From positions 171,318 through 235,317 of the forward strand of contig NZ_FOFA01000009.1 of the NCBI RefSeq assembly GCF_900110855.1: DNA of 64,000 nt, written 5' to 3'. This document shows positions 8,267 through 16,859 of this stretch, in pieces; within the stretch, counting starts at the first letter, position 1; every line of letters begins with the position of its first letter. The translations under genes and the position numbers were made by a program. The notes below the pieces were generated by a model. That model saw only the letters and a program-made list of their open reading frames with translations, was not told where the DNA came from and searched no databases. This DNA is from Microlunatus flavus. Lineage in GTDB: Bacteria > Actinomycetota > Actinomycetes > Propionibacteriales > Propionibacteriaceae.

Positions 8267-9163
8267 TCAGAGAACCGGCGGGTGCCCCGCGCGGGTCATG
8301 CGCCAGACCGTGCGCCACGACATCGGCCGCCGCTCGCCGCCGTCCTCGCGCAGACCGATGCGGTAGCCGCGCAGGGTCTCGCGCACCGCCTCCGACGACC
8401 GCAGCCGGCTGCCGCCGACCGCCGCCCAGGCCGCGACGTAGGCCACGCCGACCGGCAGCGGCAGGTTGCGGCGGGCGAGCCAGACGCGGTTGCGGGCCTG
8501 GTAGCGGTAGAACTCCGCGTGCCGCGTGGGCTGGATCGCCGGGTGGTGGACCTCGATGCTGCCGTCGTAGCGCACGTGGAACCCGGCGTCCCACACGCGC
8601 CAGGCGAGCTCGATGCCCTCGTGGGCGTACCAGAAGGGTTCCGGCCAGCCGCCGGCGTAGTCGAAGGCGCTGCGGCGCATGGCGACGGCGCCCTCCCAGA
8701 CGTTCATCGCCGGGCTGCTGCGCGCGGGGTCGCCGACGCGGACGCGCGGGGTCCAGCGCCGCGGGGCCTCGCGCCCCTCGGGGTCGACGACACGCGGCTG
8801 GACAAGCCCGAGCGACGGGTCCGCGGCGAACTGCGCGGCCATCCGCGCGAGCACGTCGTCGCGCGGCAGCACCGCGTCGTCGTCGAGGAAGAACAGCAGG
8901 TCGCCCTCGACCTCCGGGACGCCCGCGTTGCGGCCGGCGGGGATGCCGCGGTTCGTCGGCAGGCCGAGCGTCCGCACCCCGTCGGGCAGCCCCACGGGCT
9001 GCCAGCCGTTGCCGACCACGACCACGTCGAGCTCGACGTCGCGCTGGCCGAGCAGCGACTCGACGCCGGCGCGCAGGTCGTCCGGCCGGTTGCCCATCGT
9101 GAGCACGACGACCGCGAATCGCGTCGGCGTCACCGGGCCGCCGGCCGCGGTGGAGCCGCTCAC
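8267..9163 (-). CDS. Family-2 glycosyltransferase
   Basis: The 298-residue soluble GT-A protein probably transfers a sugar to an envelope or exported acceptor. It opens with FAVVVLTMGNRPDDL. The metal-binding DDD is in LFFLDDDAVL near residue 95, and NRGIPAGRNAGV precedes it. The motif FWYAHEGIELAWRVWDAG is the helix that holds the catalytic acid, and a C-terminal basic region may touch the membrane. The GTG start at 9163 overlaps the stop of the CDP-alcohol phosphotransferase gene by four bases, so the two enzymes are coupled. They may act on the same phospholipid or polymer. The acceptor is unknown. Confidence 0.82.
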   Translation of the reverse strand: MSGSTAAGGPVTPTRFAVVVLTMGNRPDDLRAGVESLLGQRDVELDVVVVGNGWQPVGLPDGVRTLGLPTNRGIPAGRNAGVPEVEGDLLFFLDDDAVLPRDDVLARMAAQFAADPSLGLVQPRVVDPEGREAPRRWTPRVRVGDPARSSPAMNVWEGAVAMRRSAFDYAGGWPEPFWYAHEGIELAWRVWDAGFHVRYDGSIEVHHPAIQPTRHAEFYRYQARNRVWLARRNLPLPVGVAYVAAWAAVGGSRLRSSEAVRETLRGYRIGLREDGGERRPMSWRTVWRMTRAGHPPVL

Positions 9164-9948
9164 CGGAGCCTCGCCGACCCGAGCACGGCGGCCAGGTGGC
9201 CGACCACGGTGACGACGGCGGAGGCGAGCATGGCGAGCAGCAGCACGCGGGTGGCGTACCCGCCCACGAAGAGGTCGACCACCGCCGCGGCGAGGACCAG
9301 CAGCGACATCTCGATCGAGTGGAAGATGCGGTGGAACGGCACCAGCCGCGCCGCCCGCCTCGCGGTGCGCAGCAGGCCCCGCTGCGGCACCCGGACGCTC
9401 TCGACGTCGGCCATCTGCGTCAGCCCCGCGTAGTGCCGCGACACGTGGACGAGGTCGTTCTCGACCTTGTTGAGGCAGACCAGCAGCCCGAGGGCCAGGC
9501 CCGCGCTGATCCAGACGCTGCTGAGGGCGAGCCCGCCGTTGGCCCGCACCCCGAGCGCGACGGCGATGCCGCACTCGGCCGTGTAGTGGCCGACCCGGTC
9601 GAGGTAGACGCCGCGCGGCGACGAGGTCTGGCGCCAGCGGGCGACCTCGCCGTCGCAGCAGTCGAGCAGCTGCTGCAGCTGGGCGAGGACGACGACCCCG
9701 ACCGCGCCGGCGAGGGTGGGCCAGCCGGTGGACACCGCGGACAGCACGGCGCAGAGGATCATGAGCCAGGTGACCGCGTCGGCCGAGAAGCCGGCCCGCA
9801 GCAGGACCCGGGTGAGGTACGGCGACAGGTCGCGCAGGTAGAGGTGGGCCACCCAGTGCTCGGCCCCGGCCCGCGTCCGCACGCTCGGCGGCTGGGTCAC
9901 CTCGCGCAGCTGCGCGATGGTCGGCCGCGCCGGGCGCTCGGTGAGCAT
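9160..9948 (-). CDS. CDP-alcohol phosphatidyltransferase family membrane protein
   Basis: This 262-residue integral membrane enzyme should transfer a phospho-alcohol or diacylglycerol-phosphate group from a CDP donor. The signature begins as DCCDGEVAR near residue 100 and continues as GVYLDRVGHY. The fourth aspartate of the usual D-x2-D-G-x2-A-R-x8-G-x3-D-x3-D signature is a histidine here. Several membrane helices follow. It is the first gene of a two-gene unit with the family-2 glycosyltransferase. A TAGGCT box at 9955-9960 lies six bases before the ATG, which suggests a leaderless transcript. The product (phospholipid or polymer primer) cannot be read from the sequence. Confidence 0.82.
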   Translation of the reverse strand: MLTERPARPTIAQLREVTQPPSVRTRAGAEHWVAHLYLRDLSPYLTRVLLRAGFSADAVTWLMILCAVLSAVSTGWPTLAGAVGVVVLAQLQQLLDCCDGEVARWRQTSSPRGVYLDRVGHYTAECGIAVALGVRANGGLALSSVWISAGLALGLLVCLNKVENDLVHVSRHYAGLTQMADVESVRVPQRGLLRTARRAARLVPFHRIFHSIEMSLLVLAAAVVDLFVGGYATRVLLLAMLASAVVTVVGHLAAVLGSARLR

Positions 9949-9954
9949 CGGACC

Positions 9955-9960
9955 AGCCTA
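9955..9960 (-). promoter_or_regulatory. -10 box of a leaderless promoter
   Basis: On the minus strand this reads TAGGCT and is separated by exactly six bases from the ATG at 9948. No ribosome binding site is present between them. The pattern matches more than ten other genes in the window. Confidence 0.55.
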
Positions 9961-10037
9961 GGACGGCGGGGCGGAGGCGCTGCCGAGCCGCGCGGGACCG
10001 GCCCCGCGACTCTTGTCCCGGGTTGGGGGCGCGTGCG

Positions 10038-10043
10038 TACTCT
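10038..10043 (+). promoter_or_regulatory. -10 box of a leaderless promoter
   Basis: TACTCT lies six bases before the ATG at 10050 and no ribosome binding site intervenes. TTGTCC at 10013-10018 could be a -35 box at a 19-bp spacing. Confidence 0.5.
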
Positions 10044-10049
10044 TGGCCC

Positions 10050-10307
10050 ATGGGACGGTTCCTCCCGCTGGTGATCGTGGCGCTGCTCACGATCTACTGC
10101 GTGGTCGAGGTCGCCCAGGCCCCGCCGTACGCGGTGCGTCGCGCACCCCGCTGGCTGTGGGCCGTCGCCGTCATCTGCCTCCCGCTCGCCGGTGCGCTCG
10201 GCTGGCTGTTCTTCGGCCGCCCGACCGCCCAGTCGCGCGGCGAGGTGGGCCCGTCGAAGCGGCCCAAGGCCCCCGACGACGACGTGGACTTCCTCCGCGG
10301 CCTCTGA
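10050..10307 (+). CDS. Small PLD nuclease N-terminal domain membrane protein
   Basis: The 85-residue protein has two membrane helices, with the arrangement RFLPLVIVALLTIYCVVEVA and, after a short basic loop, PRWLWAVAVICLPLAGALGW. It ends in LFFGRP and a polar tail. This is the PLDc_N (phospholipase D N-terminal, PspC-like) family of stand-alone short membrane proteins common in actinobacteria. Its function is not known. Many actinobacteria keep such a gene near the men genes, but here it sits next to envelope genes. The ATG at 10050 was preferred over a GTG at 10023 because of the -10 box spacing and the membrane helix position. Confidence 0.8.
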   Translation: MGRFLPLVIVALLTIYCVVEVAQAPPYAVRRAPRWLWAVAVICLPLAGALGWLFFGRPTAQSRGEVGPSKRPKAPDDDVDFLRGL

Positions 10308-10438
10308 GCCGCCCCCGGGAGAGCTCTCCGCCTCCTGCGGACCGCGTCGCCGCGTGCGCCCCGAGATCACCGACGAGTGTCGACTCCGTGTCGCGAGTGA
10401 TCCGCGCCGAGTGGCGCGCCGCCGCCTGGACGACCGGA

Positions 10439-10494
10439 CGCTGACGCCACCAGCAGCCCGACCGGGCCGTCCACGCAGACGCGCGGCGTCAGCG
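10439..10494. terminator. Possible terminator in the 10308-10522 gap
   Basis: CGCTGACGCC at 10439-10448 pairs with GGCGTCAGCG at 10485-10494 across a 36-base loop. It lies between the convergent genes ending at 10307 and 10523. The remaining 160 bases of this gap hold no gene that I can support. Confidence 0.35.
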
Positions 10495-10522
10495 GGAGGG
10501 AGGAAGGCGGCGGATCAGAGCG

Positions 10523-11758
10523 TCACGAGCGTCGGAGCAGAGCGGAGACAGAAGATACGGCCTGCTCGACCGCCGACTCGAACCGTCGCGTGCTGGCGCC
10601 GTCGGCGGTGTCGCCGAAGTAGTACGCGGCGAGGTCGGCCAGCAGGCCGTCCGCCCCTGCGTCGCCCCCGAGACCGCGGGCCCGCAGCACGTCCAGCACC
10701 GTGCCGGCTGCGGACGCCGGGAGCAGCGGCAGCTCGTCGAGGAGCCGTGACGCCGGCCGGTAGGCGGCGGTCGCGGTCGGCTCGGTGACGACGAGCGGCT
10801 TGCCGGTCGCCAGCCAGTCGTAGGCGACCGAGGAGAGGTCGGTGACGCACGCGTCGGCGAAGGCCCACTGCCAGCCGTACGGGCCGGTGTCGACCAGGTG
10901 ACGGGTCCCGCGCGGGTCGCTGCGGGCGAGCACGTCGCGGACCGCCCGGTCGGCGGCGGCGTGGGCCGGCGAGGAGAACCCCGTGCGCGGGTGCGGGCGG
11001 TAGACGACGCGGACGTCGGGGTCCGCGACCAGCGCCTCGACGACCGCGACGCCGTGGCTGACCAGCGACCCGTACGCCACGCTCGGGCGGTCGCCCTCCC
11101 ACGTGGGGGCGTACCAGACCCGCAGCCCGCTCTCGCGCGGCCAGTCCGGAGCGCCCGGGTAGGCGTGGTCGAGCTGCGGGCGGCCCACGCCGACCGTGCG
11201 CTGCTCGGCGTCGAAGCCCCGCAGCGCCGCCCCCAGCCGGTCGCGGCCCGCGCGGCCGCCGACGAACGTGAGGTCGTACGCCTTGTGCTGGTTGGAGACG
11301 CTGTAGGCCTTGTCGCTCTCGCCGTGCCCGAGCTGGACGTGCACCGGCTCCGCGAAGCGCAGCATGCGGAAGTTCCGCTCGACCTGGTTGACGTAGAGGA
11401 CCACGCGCACGTCGTGCTCGACGACCAGCCGTTCGAGCGCCCCGCTGCCGGGCGCGAAGGCGACGGGGAGCGTGCTCCGGGCCAGCACCGCCTCGCCGGT
11501 GTCGGGACGGTCGACGACGACGAAGGTCGGCCGGGTGCGGGCGAGGTGCTCCAGCGGGAGGCGCCACTGCTCCAGCTGGAACAGGTTCTCCGGCCCGGTG
11601 CAGAAGAAGACGGCGACGCCGCCGTCCGGCACCGGACCGTTCGCCGCCGCCCGCCCGGCGAAGCCCCGCACGGCCACGGCGTTGCGGCCGCGGCGGACCG
11701 CCTCGGCGGCCAGGGCCCGCGCGCTGGCGGCGCGGCGGGCCCCGGGGAGGTCACGCAT
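10523..11758 (-). CDS. CDP-glycerol glycerophosphotransferase-like protein (TagB/TagF family)
   Basis: The 411-residue protein resembles the catalytic part of teichoic-acid polymerases, which move glycerol-phosphate from CDP-glycerol to a growing chain. The conserved stretches are VHVQLGHGESDKAYS near residue 160 (first histidine motif), VWYAPTWEG near 230, VVYRPHPRTGF near 275 and VTDLSSVAYDWLATGKPLVV near 330. In the better-known enzymes these are the H-G-x-x-x-K, P-T-W, R-P-H-P and D-S-S motifs. The ATG at 11758 is 11 bases after the gnd stop; a GTG at 11773 that overlaps the gnd stop is the alternative start. It probably builds a wall or secondary polymer. Confidence 0.8.
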   Translation of the reverse strand: MRDLPGARRAASARALAAEAVRRGRNAVAVRGFAGRAAANGPVPDGGVAVFFCTGPENLFQLEQWRLPLEHLARTRPTFVVVDRPDTGEAVLARSTLPVAFAPGSGALERLVVEHDVRVVLYVNQVERNFRMLRFAEPVHVQLGHGESDKAYSVSNQHKAYDLTFVGGRAGRDRLGAALRGFDAEQRTVGVGRPQLDHAYPGAPDWPRESGLRVWYAPTWEGDRPSVAYGSLVSHGVAVVEALVADPDVRVVYRPHPRTGFSSPAHAAADRAVRDVLARSDPRGTRHLVDTGPYGWQWAFADACVTDLSSVAYDWLATGKPLVVTEPTATAAYRPASRLLDELPLLPASAAGTVLDVLRARGLGGDAGADGLLADLAAYYFGDTADGASTRRFESAVEQAVSSVSALLRRS

Positions 11759-11769
11759 GCTCCGCGACC

Positions 11770-13272
11770 TCACGAGATCGGCTGGTCGACCTTCTTCTCG
11801 TCGGTGTGCGCGCTCTTGTCCTCGGTGAAGCCGCCGTCGACGGCGGTCTCGGAGCGGTCGCCGCCCCACTCGGTGTGGAACGTGCCGTCCGCGTCGACGC
11901 GGCGGTAGGTGTGTGCGCCGAAGAGGTCGCGGAGCCCCTGGATGAGGGCCGCCGGCAGGCGGTCGGCCCGCACGCCGTCGTAGTAGGCCAGCGAGGAGGA
12001 GAAGGCCGGCGTCGGGATGCCGTTCTGGGCGGCTCCCGCGACCACGCGGCGCCAGGGCTCGAGGCACTGGGTGATCACGTCGACGAAGAAGTCGTCGGCG
12101 ATCAGCAGCGGGAGCTGCTCGTCGCGCTCGTAGGCCTCGGTGATCCGGTTGAGGAAGCGCGCCCTGATGATGCAGCCGCCACGCCAGATGCGGGCCATCG
12201 CCCCGCGGTCGATGCCCCAGCCGTACTCCTTGCTGGCCGCAGCGATCTGGTCGAAGCCCTGCGAGTAGGCGACGACCTTGGAGGCGTAGAGCGCGCGGCG
12301 GACGTCCTCGACGAAGGCGTCGGGGTCCTTGACCTGCCACTCGACCGTGCCGGCCGGCAGGACCGCGCGGGCGGCCTCGCGCTGGGCGACGCCTCCGGAG
12401 AGGGCGCGGGCGAAGGTCGCCTCGGCGATGCCGGTGATGGGGACGCCGAGGTCGAGCGCGTTCTGCACCGTCCAGCGGCCGGTGCCCTTCTGCTCGGCCT
12501 GGTCGAGGATGACGTCGACGAGCGCCTTGCCGGTCCGCGCGTCGTCCTGGGCGAGCACCTCGGCGGTGATCTCGATGAGGAAGGACTCGAGCTCACCGGA
12601 GTTCCACTCGCGGAAGATCGCGGCGATCTCGGACGGGGACTTGCCGGTGCCCCGGCGGATCAGGTCGTAGGCCTCGGCGATGAGCTGCATGTCGGCGTAC
12701 TCGATGCCGTTGTGCACCATCTTGACGAAGTGGCCGGCGCCGTCGGGCCCGATGTAGGTGCAGCACGGGACGCCGTCGACCTTGGCCGAGATGTCCTCGA
12801 GCAGCGGGCCGAGGGACTCGTACGACTTCCGCGAGCCGCCCGGCATGATCGACGGCCCGTTGAGCGCGCCCTCCTCGCCTCCGGAGACGCCGCTGCCGAC
12901 GAAGTGCAGGCCGTGCTCGGCCAGCTGCTTCTCGCGGCGGACGGTGTCGGGGAAGTGCGCGTTCCCCGCGTCGACGATGATGTCGCCCTCCTCGAGCAGC
13001 GGCACGAGCTCGTCGATGACGGCGTCCGTGCCGGGCCCGGCCTTGACCATGATGATCACCTTGCGCGGGCGCTCGAGCGAGGCGACGAAGTCGGCCATGG
13101 TCTCGGAGGCGACGAAGGTGCCCTCGTGGCCGGCCTCGTCGAGCAGCGCCTGCGTCTTGGCGAAGGTCCGGTTGTGGATGGCCACGCTGTGCCCGTGGCG
13201 GGCGAAGTTGCGGGCGAGGTTGCGCCCCATGACCGCGAGTCCCGTGACACCGATCTCGGCCTTCTGGGTCAT
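11770..13272 (-). CDS. gnd: NADP-dependent 6-phosphogluconate dehydrogenase
   Basis: This 500-residue enzyme oxidises 6-phosphogluconate to ribulose 5-phosphate and CO2, making NADPH in the pentose phosphate pathway. The Rossmann start is IGVTGLAVMGRNLARN, with NRT at residue 32 for the NADP phosphate. The signature GSGVSGGEEGA is near 130 and the catalytic Lys is in HFVKMVHNGIEY near 187. The C-terminal tail after FHTEWGG is about 30 residues longer than usual and rich in charged residues. The start ATG follows GGAG by ten bases. It is followed closely by the TagF-like gene, so the two are probably one transcript. Confidence 0.96.
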   Translation of the reverse strand: MTQKAEIGVTGLAVMGRNLARNFARHGHSVAIHNRTFAKTQALLDEAGHEGTFVASETMADFVASLERPRKVIIMVKAGPGTDAVIDELVPLLEEGDIIVDAGNAHFPDTVRREKQLAEHGLHFVGSGVSGGEEGALNGPSIMPGGSRKSYESLGPLLEDISAKVDGVPCCTYIGPDGAGHFVKMVHNGIEYADMQLIAEAYDLIRRGTGKSPSEIAAIFREWNSGELESFLIEITAEVLAQDDARTGKALVDVILDQAEQKGTGRWTVQNALDLGVPITGIAEATFARALSGGVAQREAARAVLPAGTVEWQVKDPDAFVEDVRRALYASKVVAYSQGFDQIAAASKEYGWGIDRGAMARIWRGGCIIRARFLNRITEAYERDEQLPLLIADDFFVDVITQCLEPWRRVVAGAAQNGIPTPAFSSSLAYYDGVRADRLPAALIQGLRDLFGAHTYRRVDADGTFHTEWGGDRSETAVDGGFTEDKSAHTDEKKVDQPIS

Positions 13273-13405
13273 GACCGCACTCCTGTCCGTTTTATGACAT
13301 AGTCGAGGCGCAGGCTCCGCCACGCGCCGTCGTGAGCGTAGCCGTACGCGTCGGTCCGGAGATCCCTCCCCCAGACCCTGGTCGCCGACGCCGGAGGTCA
13401 GAACT

Positions 13406-14374
13406 GTGCTGGAGCCGCTGGGCATCCCGGCTGACGCGGAAGCGCTCTACGTCGTGCTCGCTTCCCTCGACAGCGCCTCGCTCGACGACCTCGCGCACCG
13501 GACGCAGACCGCGCCCGGCGCGGTGGGCACCCACCTGGACTCGCTCGCCGACCTCGGCCTGGCGGTCGCGCTCGGGCAGGGCCGCTGGAAGGCGCTGCCC
13601 CTCGCCGACGTCGTCAAGGGCCTGAAGGCGCGGCGGATGGCCGAGATCGAGGCCGCGGCCATCGCGGCCGACACCCTCCACAACCAGCTGCTCGCCGCGT
13701 CGCACAGCACCGAGGACGACGTCCAGGTGTTCGTGGGGCAGACGTCGTGGGCGGAGTACGCCCGGCTCTGCGAGGAGACGACCACCGAGATCTGCCTGTT
13801 CGACAAGCCGCCCTACGTCGGTGGGCCGGCAGCGCACTCCCCCGACGAGCTGCGCGAGGTCTCCCCGGAGTGGCGGGCGCTCGAGCGCGGGGTGTCGCAG
13901 CGCAGCGTCTACCACCCCGGCTTCGACCCGGAGCGGCTCAAGGAGATGGCGATGTTCGCCCAGGTCGGTGAGAAGTCCCGCACCGCCCCGGTCCCGATGA
14001 AGCTCATCCTCTTCGACGCCAAGATCGCCTGGATCCCCTCGATGCCGTCCTACATGCCCGGGCACGAGCGCCGGGCCAGCTTCGTGCGGCACCCGCTGAT
14101 CGTGGAGTCGCTGGTGTGGCTCTTCAACGCCGTCTGGGACACCGCCATCCCCATCACCGCCGGCACCTACCTCAACGGCGACCCGCGCCGGCAGATGCTG
14201 ATCTCGCTGATGATGAGCGGCTCGACCGACGACGCGATCGCCAACCAGCTGGGCATCAACGTGCGCTCGGTGCGGCGCTGGATCGCCGAGCTGATGGACG
14301 AGCTCGGGGTCACGACGCGCCTGCAGCTCGGGGCGGCGCTGGTCAGGGCCGACTCGATGCGTACGACGGCCTGA
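13406..14374 (+). CDS. LuxR-family regulator with TrmB-like N-terminus
   Basis: The 322-residue protein has a winged-helix start (residues 1-75, LEPLGIPADAEALYVVL) of the TrmB type. A middle domain follows that ends with the phospholipase D-like stretch KLILFDAKIAWIP near 200. Residues 260-315 are a LuxR-type helix-turn-helix (STDDAIANQLGINVRSVRRWI). Such proteins are known from Streptomyces and relatives as one-component regulators, often beside small secreted peptides. The GTG at 13406 follows CCGGAGGTC. A strong hairpin terminator lies at 14504-14535. The convergent 48-residue peptide gene at 14604-14750 is the closest candidate partner. Confidence 0.8.
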   Translation: MLEPLGIPADAEALYVVLASLDSASLDDLAHRTQTAPGAVGTHLDSLADLGLAVALGQGRWKALPLADVVKGLKARRMAEIEAAAIAADTLHNQLLAASHSTEDDVQVFVGQTSWAEYARLCEETTTEICLFDKPPYVGGPAAHSPDELREVSPEWRALERGVSQRSVYHPGFDPERLKEMAMFAQVGEKSRTAPVPMKLILFDAKIAWIPSMPSYMPGHERRASFVRHPLIVESLVWLFNAVWDTAIPITAGTYLNGDPRRQMLISLMMSGSTDDAIANQLGINVRSVRRWIAELMDELGVTTRLQLGAALVRADSMRTTA

Positions 14375-14503
14375 ACCTCCCCGGCCACCCGCTCACCCCG
14401 CCACCCGGACCCACCGCACCGTGCCGCCGCGCGTCCTCGACCCGCCTGGTCGTCCAGACCGGCCGGCCCGCCGCACGAGCCCGAGCTACCCCCGCAGACG
14501 AAC

Positions 14504-14535
14504 GAAGGGCACCTCCCCGAGGGGAGGTGCCCTTC
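14504..14535. terminator. Bidirectional hairpin terminator
   Basis: GAAGGGCACCTCCCC at 14504-14518 pairs perfectly with GGGGAGGTGCCCTTC at 14521-14535, a 15-bp stem with a two-base centre. It sits between the convergent regulator gene and the small peptide gene, so it can serve both strands. Confidence 0.75.
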
Positions 14536-14603
14536 AGCACCGTGCTGGAGCTGCTGGCTGCGTCGGACCCTGCCGGGCCGGCGCAGAGCCTGGGTGCGTC
14601 GGA

Positions 14604-14750
14604 TCAGTAGCCGCGGCCCGCGAAGATGGCGCCGGTCACGGTCGCGGCGTCCGCCGAACCTCCGAGGAAGACGAGGGCGAGCGTCGCGCCGGCGACGGTC
14701 GAGGTGGCGGCGACGCGGACGGCCTTGCGGACGTTGAGGGAGGAGAACAT
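14604..14750 (-). CDS. Small secreted peptide, 48 residues
   Basis: The peptide starts MFSSLNVRKAVRVAA, continues with a hydrophobic core (TLALVFLGG) and reaches a likely signal peptidase site after SADA, at about residue 35. The mature part would be only ATVTGAIFAGRGY. AAAGGACTT gives a good ribosome binding site seven bases before the ATG. The gene is convergent with the LuxR-type regulator gene and shares its terminator. I know no name for it. A secreted signal read by the neighbouring regulator, or a small surface peptide, are both possible and unproven. Confidence 0.6.
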   Translation of the reverse strand: MFSSLNVRKAVRVAATSTVAGATLALVFLGGSADAATVTGAIFAGRGY

Positions 14751-15284
14751 GGTAAGTCCTTTCGATTTCGACCTCGAGAGCGAGACTTTTTTGCTTCCGA
14801 GACCGTCTTGGGGGGTCGATGTGAACGTTATGCGATTCAGGACCCCTCGTCACGCCGTAGCGGTGTCAGGATGAGGACATTTCCACATCCGGACATGGCA
14901 AAATCGCGTTAGGTGCGCTAGACCCAACGCGACGCAGCTCGCCGCTGCGCGTCCGTCGACCGCTTCGACCCTGGAGCGACTCCCTCTCCTGCTGCCCGCC
15001 CGGCCCGTCGGCCGCGGGCCACGGGGCGGTGGCCGGCTTCGACGAGCGTGCTGGGCGCAGCACGGTGGGTCACGCCCTGACGCGCGTCCCACGACTTCCT
15101 GTGACAGACTTCACCCGCTTCGACCCGAGGTCAAGGACCACCGGCCGTGCGCGCCTCTCCGGGAGCACCCGTCGCCGAGGGTCGCAGAGCGACCGGGACG
15201 GGTCCCGCCGGAGCCGATCAGGCCCGTACCGGCTCGAGCCAGGCTCCATCCGGGACTGTCAGCCGTGGCTGTCACATTAGTCCC
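14751..15284. other. 534-bp region upstream of the small peptide and the M4 protease gene
   Basis: No convincing gene lies here. Bases 14755-14910 are poorer in GC than the rest and probably hold the peptide gene promoter, including a run of six T at 14789-14794. GGACAT occurs twice, at 14876-14881 and 14892-14897, and ATGAGGACATTTCCACAT forms a loose dyad there. The protease start at 15285 has no ribosome binding site. Confidence 0.4.
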
Positions 15285-16859
15285 ATGACGCGCACCGCAC
15301 CTGGTTCCTCGGAGTCCCCGCGAGCGGGACGTTGCACCTTCCTCCCGCCCTACCTGCTGCAGCGGGTGGCGGAGGCCTCGACCGAGCGCCGCCTGGTCGC
15401 CGGCGGCCGCAGCACCCTCGCCGTCGACGAGCGGCTGAGGGGCCGCCGCGAGGCGGCGACGGCGGCCACACCACCCCTCGCGCCGGCCGGCGGCGGCAAC
15501 CGCGTGGTCTACGACGCGGGCGGCGCCGAGGACCTCCCCGGCCGCCGGGTCCGCGACGAGGACGACCCGGCCACCGGTGACGCGGCCGTGGACGAGGCGC
15601 ACGACCACTCCGGCGTCGCGTGGGACCTCTTCGCCGAGGTGTTCGACCGCCGCTCGGTCGACGGGCGCGGGACCCCCCTCACGGTGACGGTGCACTACGG
15701 GCAGGACTACGACAACGCCTTCTGGGACGGCGACCAGCTGGTGTTCGGCGACGGCGACGGCGAGCTGTTCGACCGCTTCACCAAGCCCCTCGACGTCACG
15801 GTGCACGAGTTCACCCACGGCGTCACCCAGTTCAGCGCCGGGCTGACCTACCAGGGCCAGTCGGGCGCGCTGAACGAGAGCGTCAGCGACGTCTTCGCCT
15901 CGATGGCCAAGCAGCGGGCGCTGGGCCAGGACGCGCAGCAGGCCGACTGGCTGATCGGCCAGGGCCTGTTCCTGCCCGACGTCAAGGCGACGGCGCTCCG
16001 CTCGATGCTCGAGCCCGGCACGGCGTACGACGACCCCCGGCTGGGCCGCGACCCGCAGGTCGGGAGCATGGACGCCTACGTCGACACGACCGAGGACAAC
16101 GGCGGCGTGCACATCAACTCCGGCATCCCCAACCGCGCCTTCGCGCTGGCCGCCCGCGGCGTCGGGGGCAACAGCTGGGAGCGGCCGGGCCAGGTCTGGT
16201 ACGCCGCCCTCACCGACGGGTCGGTCACGGCCGGGACCGACTTCGCCGGGTTCGCCCAGGCGACCGTGGACGCCGCCGCCCGGCTCTTCGGCGACGACCC
16301 CTCGGTGGCCGACCAGGTGCGGCAGGCGTGGCAGCAGGTGGGGCTCCTGACCGGCTCCTCGCGTGACGCCACCACCGGCGACGGCGCACCGGCCGGCTCC
16401 CCGTCCTCCCCCGCCCCGGCTCCCACGGAGGGGTCTCCCGCCGCGACGCCCTCGGACGCCACGACGACGGGTCCCGCGGCGCCGGACGTCTCGGGGCTGG
16501 GCACCCGTGGAGGCGCGGAGGACTCCCCCGCCGCTCCCGGCACCGGAGCGGGCGCCGGGGGCGACCTCGTCCCGGACGAGGACGACGTCGTCGCCGTGCG
16601 GCGTTCGGGAGGGTTCGCTGGGGTCACGCGGTCGGGCCGGATGAGCCTGGGCGCCGACCCCTTCGGCAGCGAGCTGCGACGCCTGCTCGACCAGATCAGC
16701 GTGAGCGACCTGGGGAGGTCCGAGCCGCAGCCCGACCGGTTCACCTACACGGTCGCCTGCCGTTCCTTCGAGCTGACGGTCCCCGAGCAGGACCTGACGC
16801 CCGAGCTCACCCGGGTGGTGCAGATCGTGCTGGACCAGCAGGACCAGCAGGACCAGTAG
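15285..16859 (+). CDS. Protealysin-like M4 metalloprotease fused to an emfourin-like inhibitor domain
   Basis: The 524-residue protein has three parts. RCTFLPPYLLQRVAE at 16-30 matches the short propeptide motif of protealysin-like proteases, and there is no signal peptide. The catalytic part (about 110-355) has the zinc site HEFTH at 174-178, the third ligand Glu198 in LNESVSD, and His276 in VHINSG. A Ser/Pro/Thr-rich linker spans 357-432. Residues 434-515 (VVAVRRSGGFAGVTR, then DRFTYTV and LTVPEQDLTPEL) resemble emfourin, a protein inhibitor of such proteases. The ATG at 15285 was chosen because the propeptide motif begins 15 residues later. The protein stands alone, without a separate inhibitor gene. 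Confidence 0.82.
   Translation: MTRTAPGSSESPRAGRCTFLPPYLLQRVAEASTERRLVAGGRSTLAVDERLRGRREAATAATPPLAPAGGGNRVVYDAGGAEDLPGRRVRDEDDPATGDAAVDEAHDHSGVAWDLFAEVFDRRSVDGRGTPLTVTVHYGQDYDNAFWDGDQLVFGDGDGELFDRFTKPLDVTVHEFTHGVTQFSAGLTYQGQSGALNESVSDVFASMAKQRALGQDAQQADWLIGQGLFLPDVKATALRSMLEPGTAYDDPRLGRDPQVGSMDAYVDTTEDNGGVHINSGIPNRAFALAARGVGGNSWERPGQVWYAALTDGSVTAGTDFAGFAQATVDAAARLFGDDPSVADQVRQAWQQVGLLTGSSRDATTGDGAPAGSPSSPAPAPTEGSPAATPSDATTTGPAAPDVSGLGTRGGAEDSPAAPGTGAGAGGDLVPDEDDVVAVRRSGGFAGVTRSGRMSLGADPFGSELRRLLDQISVSDLGRSEPQPDRFTYTVACRSFELTVPEQDLTPELTRVVQIVLDQQDQQDQ

Noticed and set aside
11806..13302. Plus-strand frame opposite gnd
   Set aside because: The composition is that of an antisense shadow and gnd is unmistakable.
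14422..14912. Plus-strand frame across the small peptide gene
   Set aside because: It has no ribosome binding site or domain, and it crosses a strong terminator hairpin.
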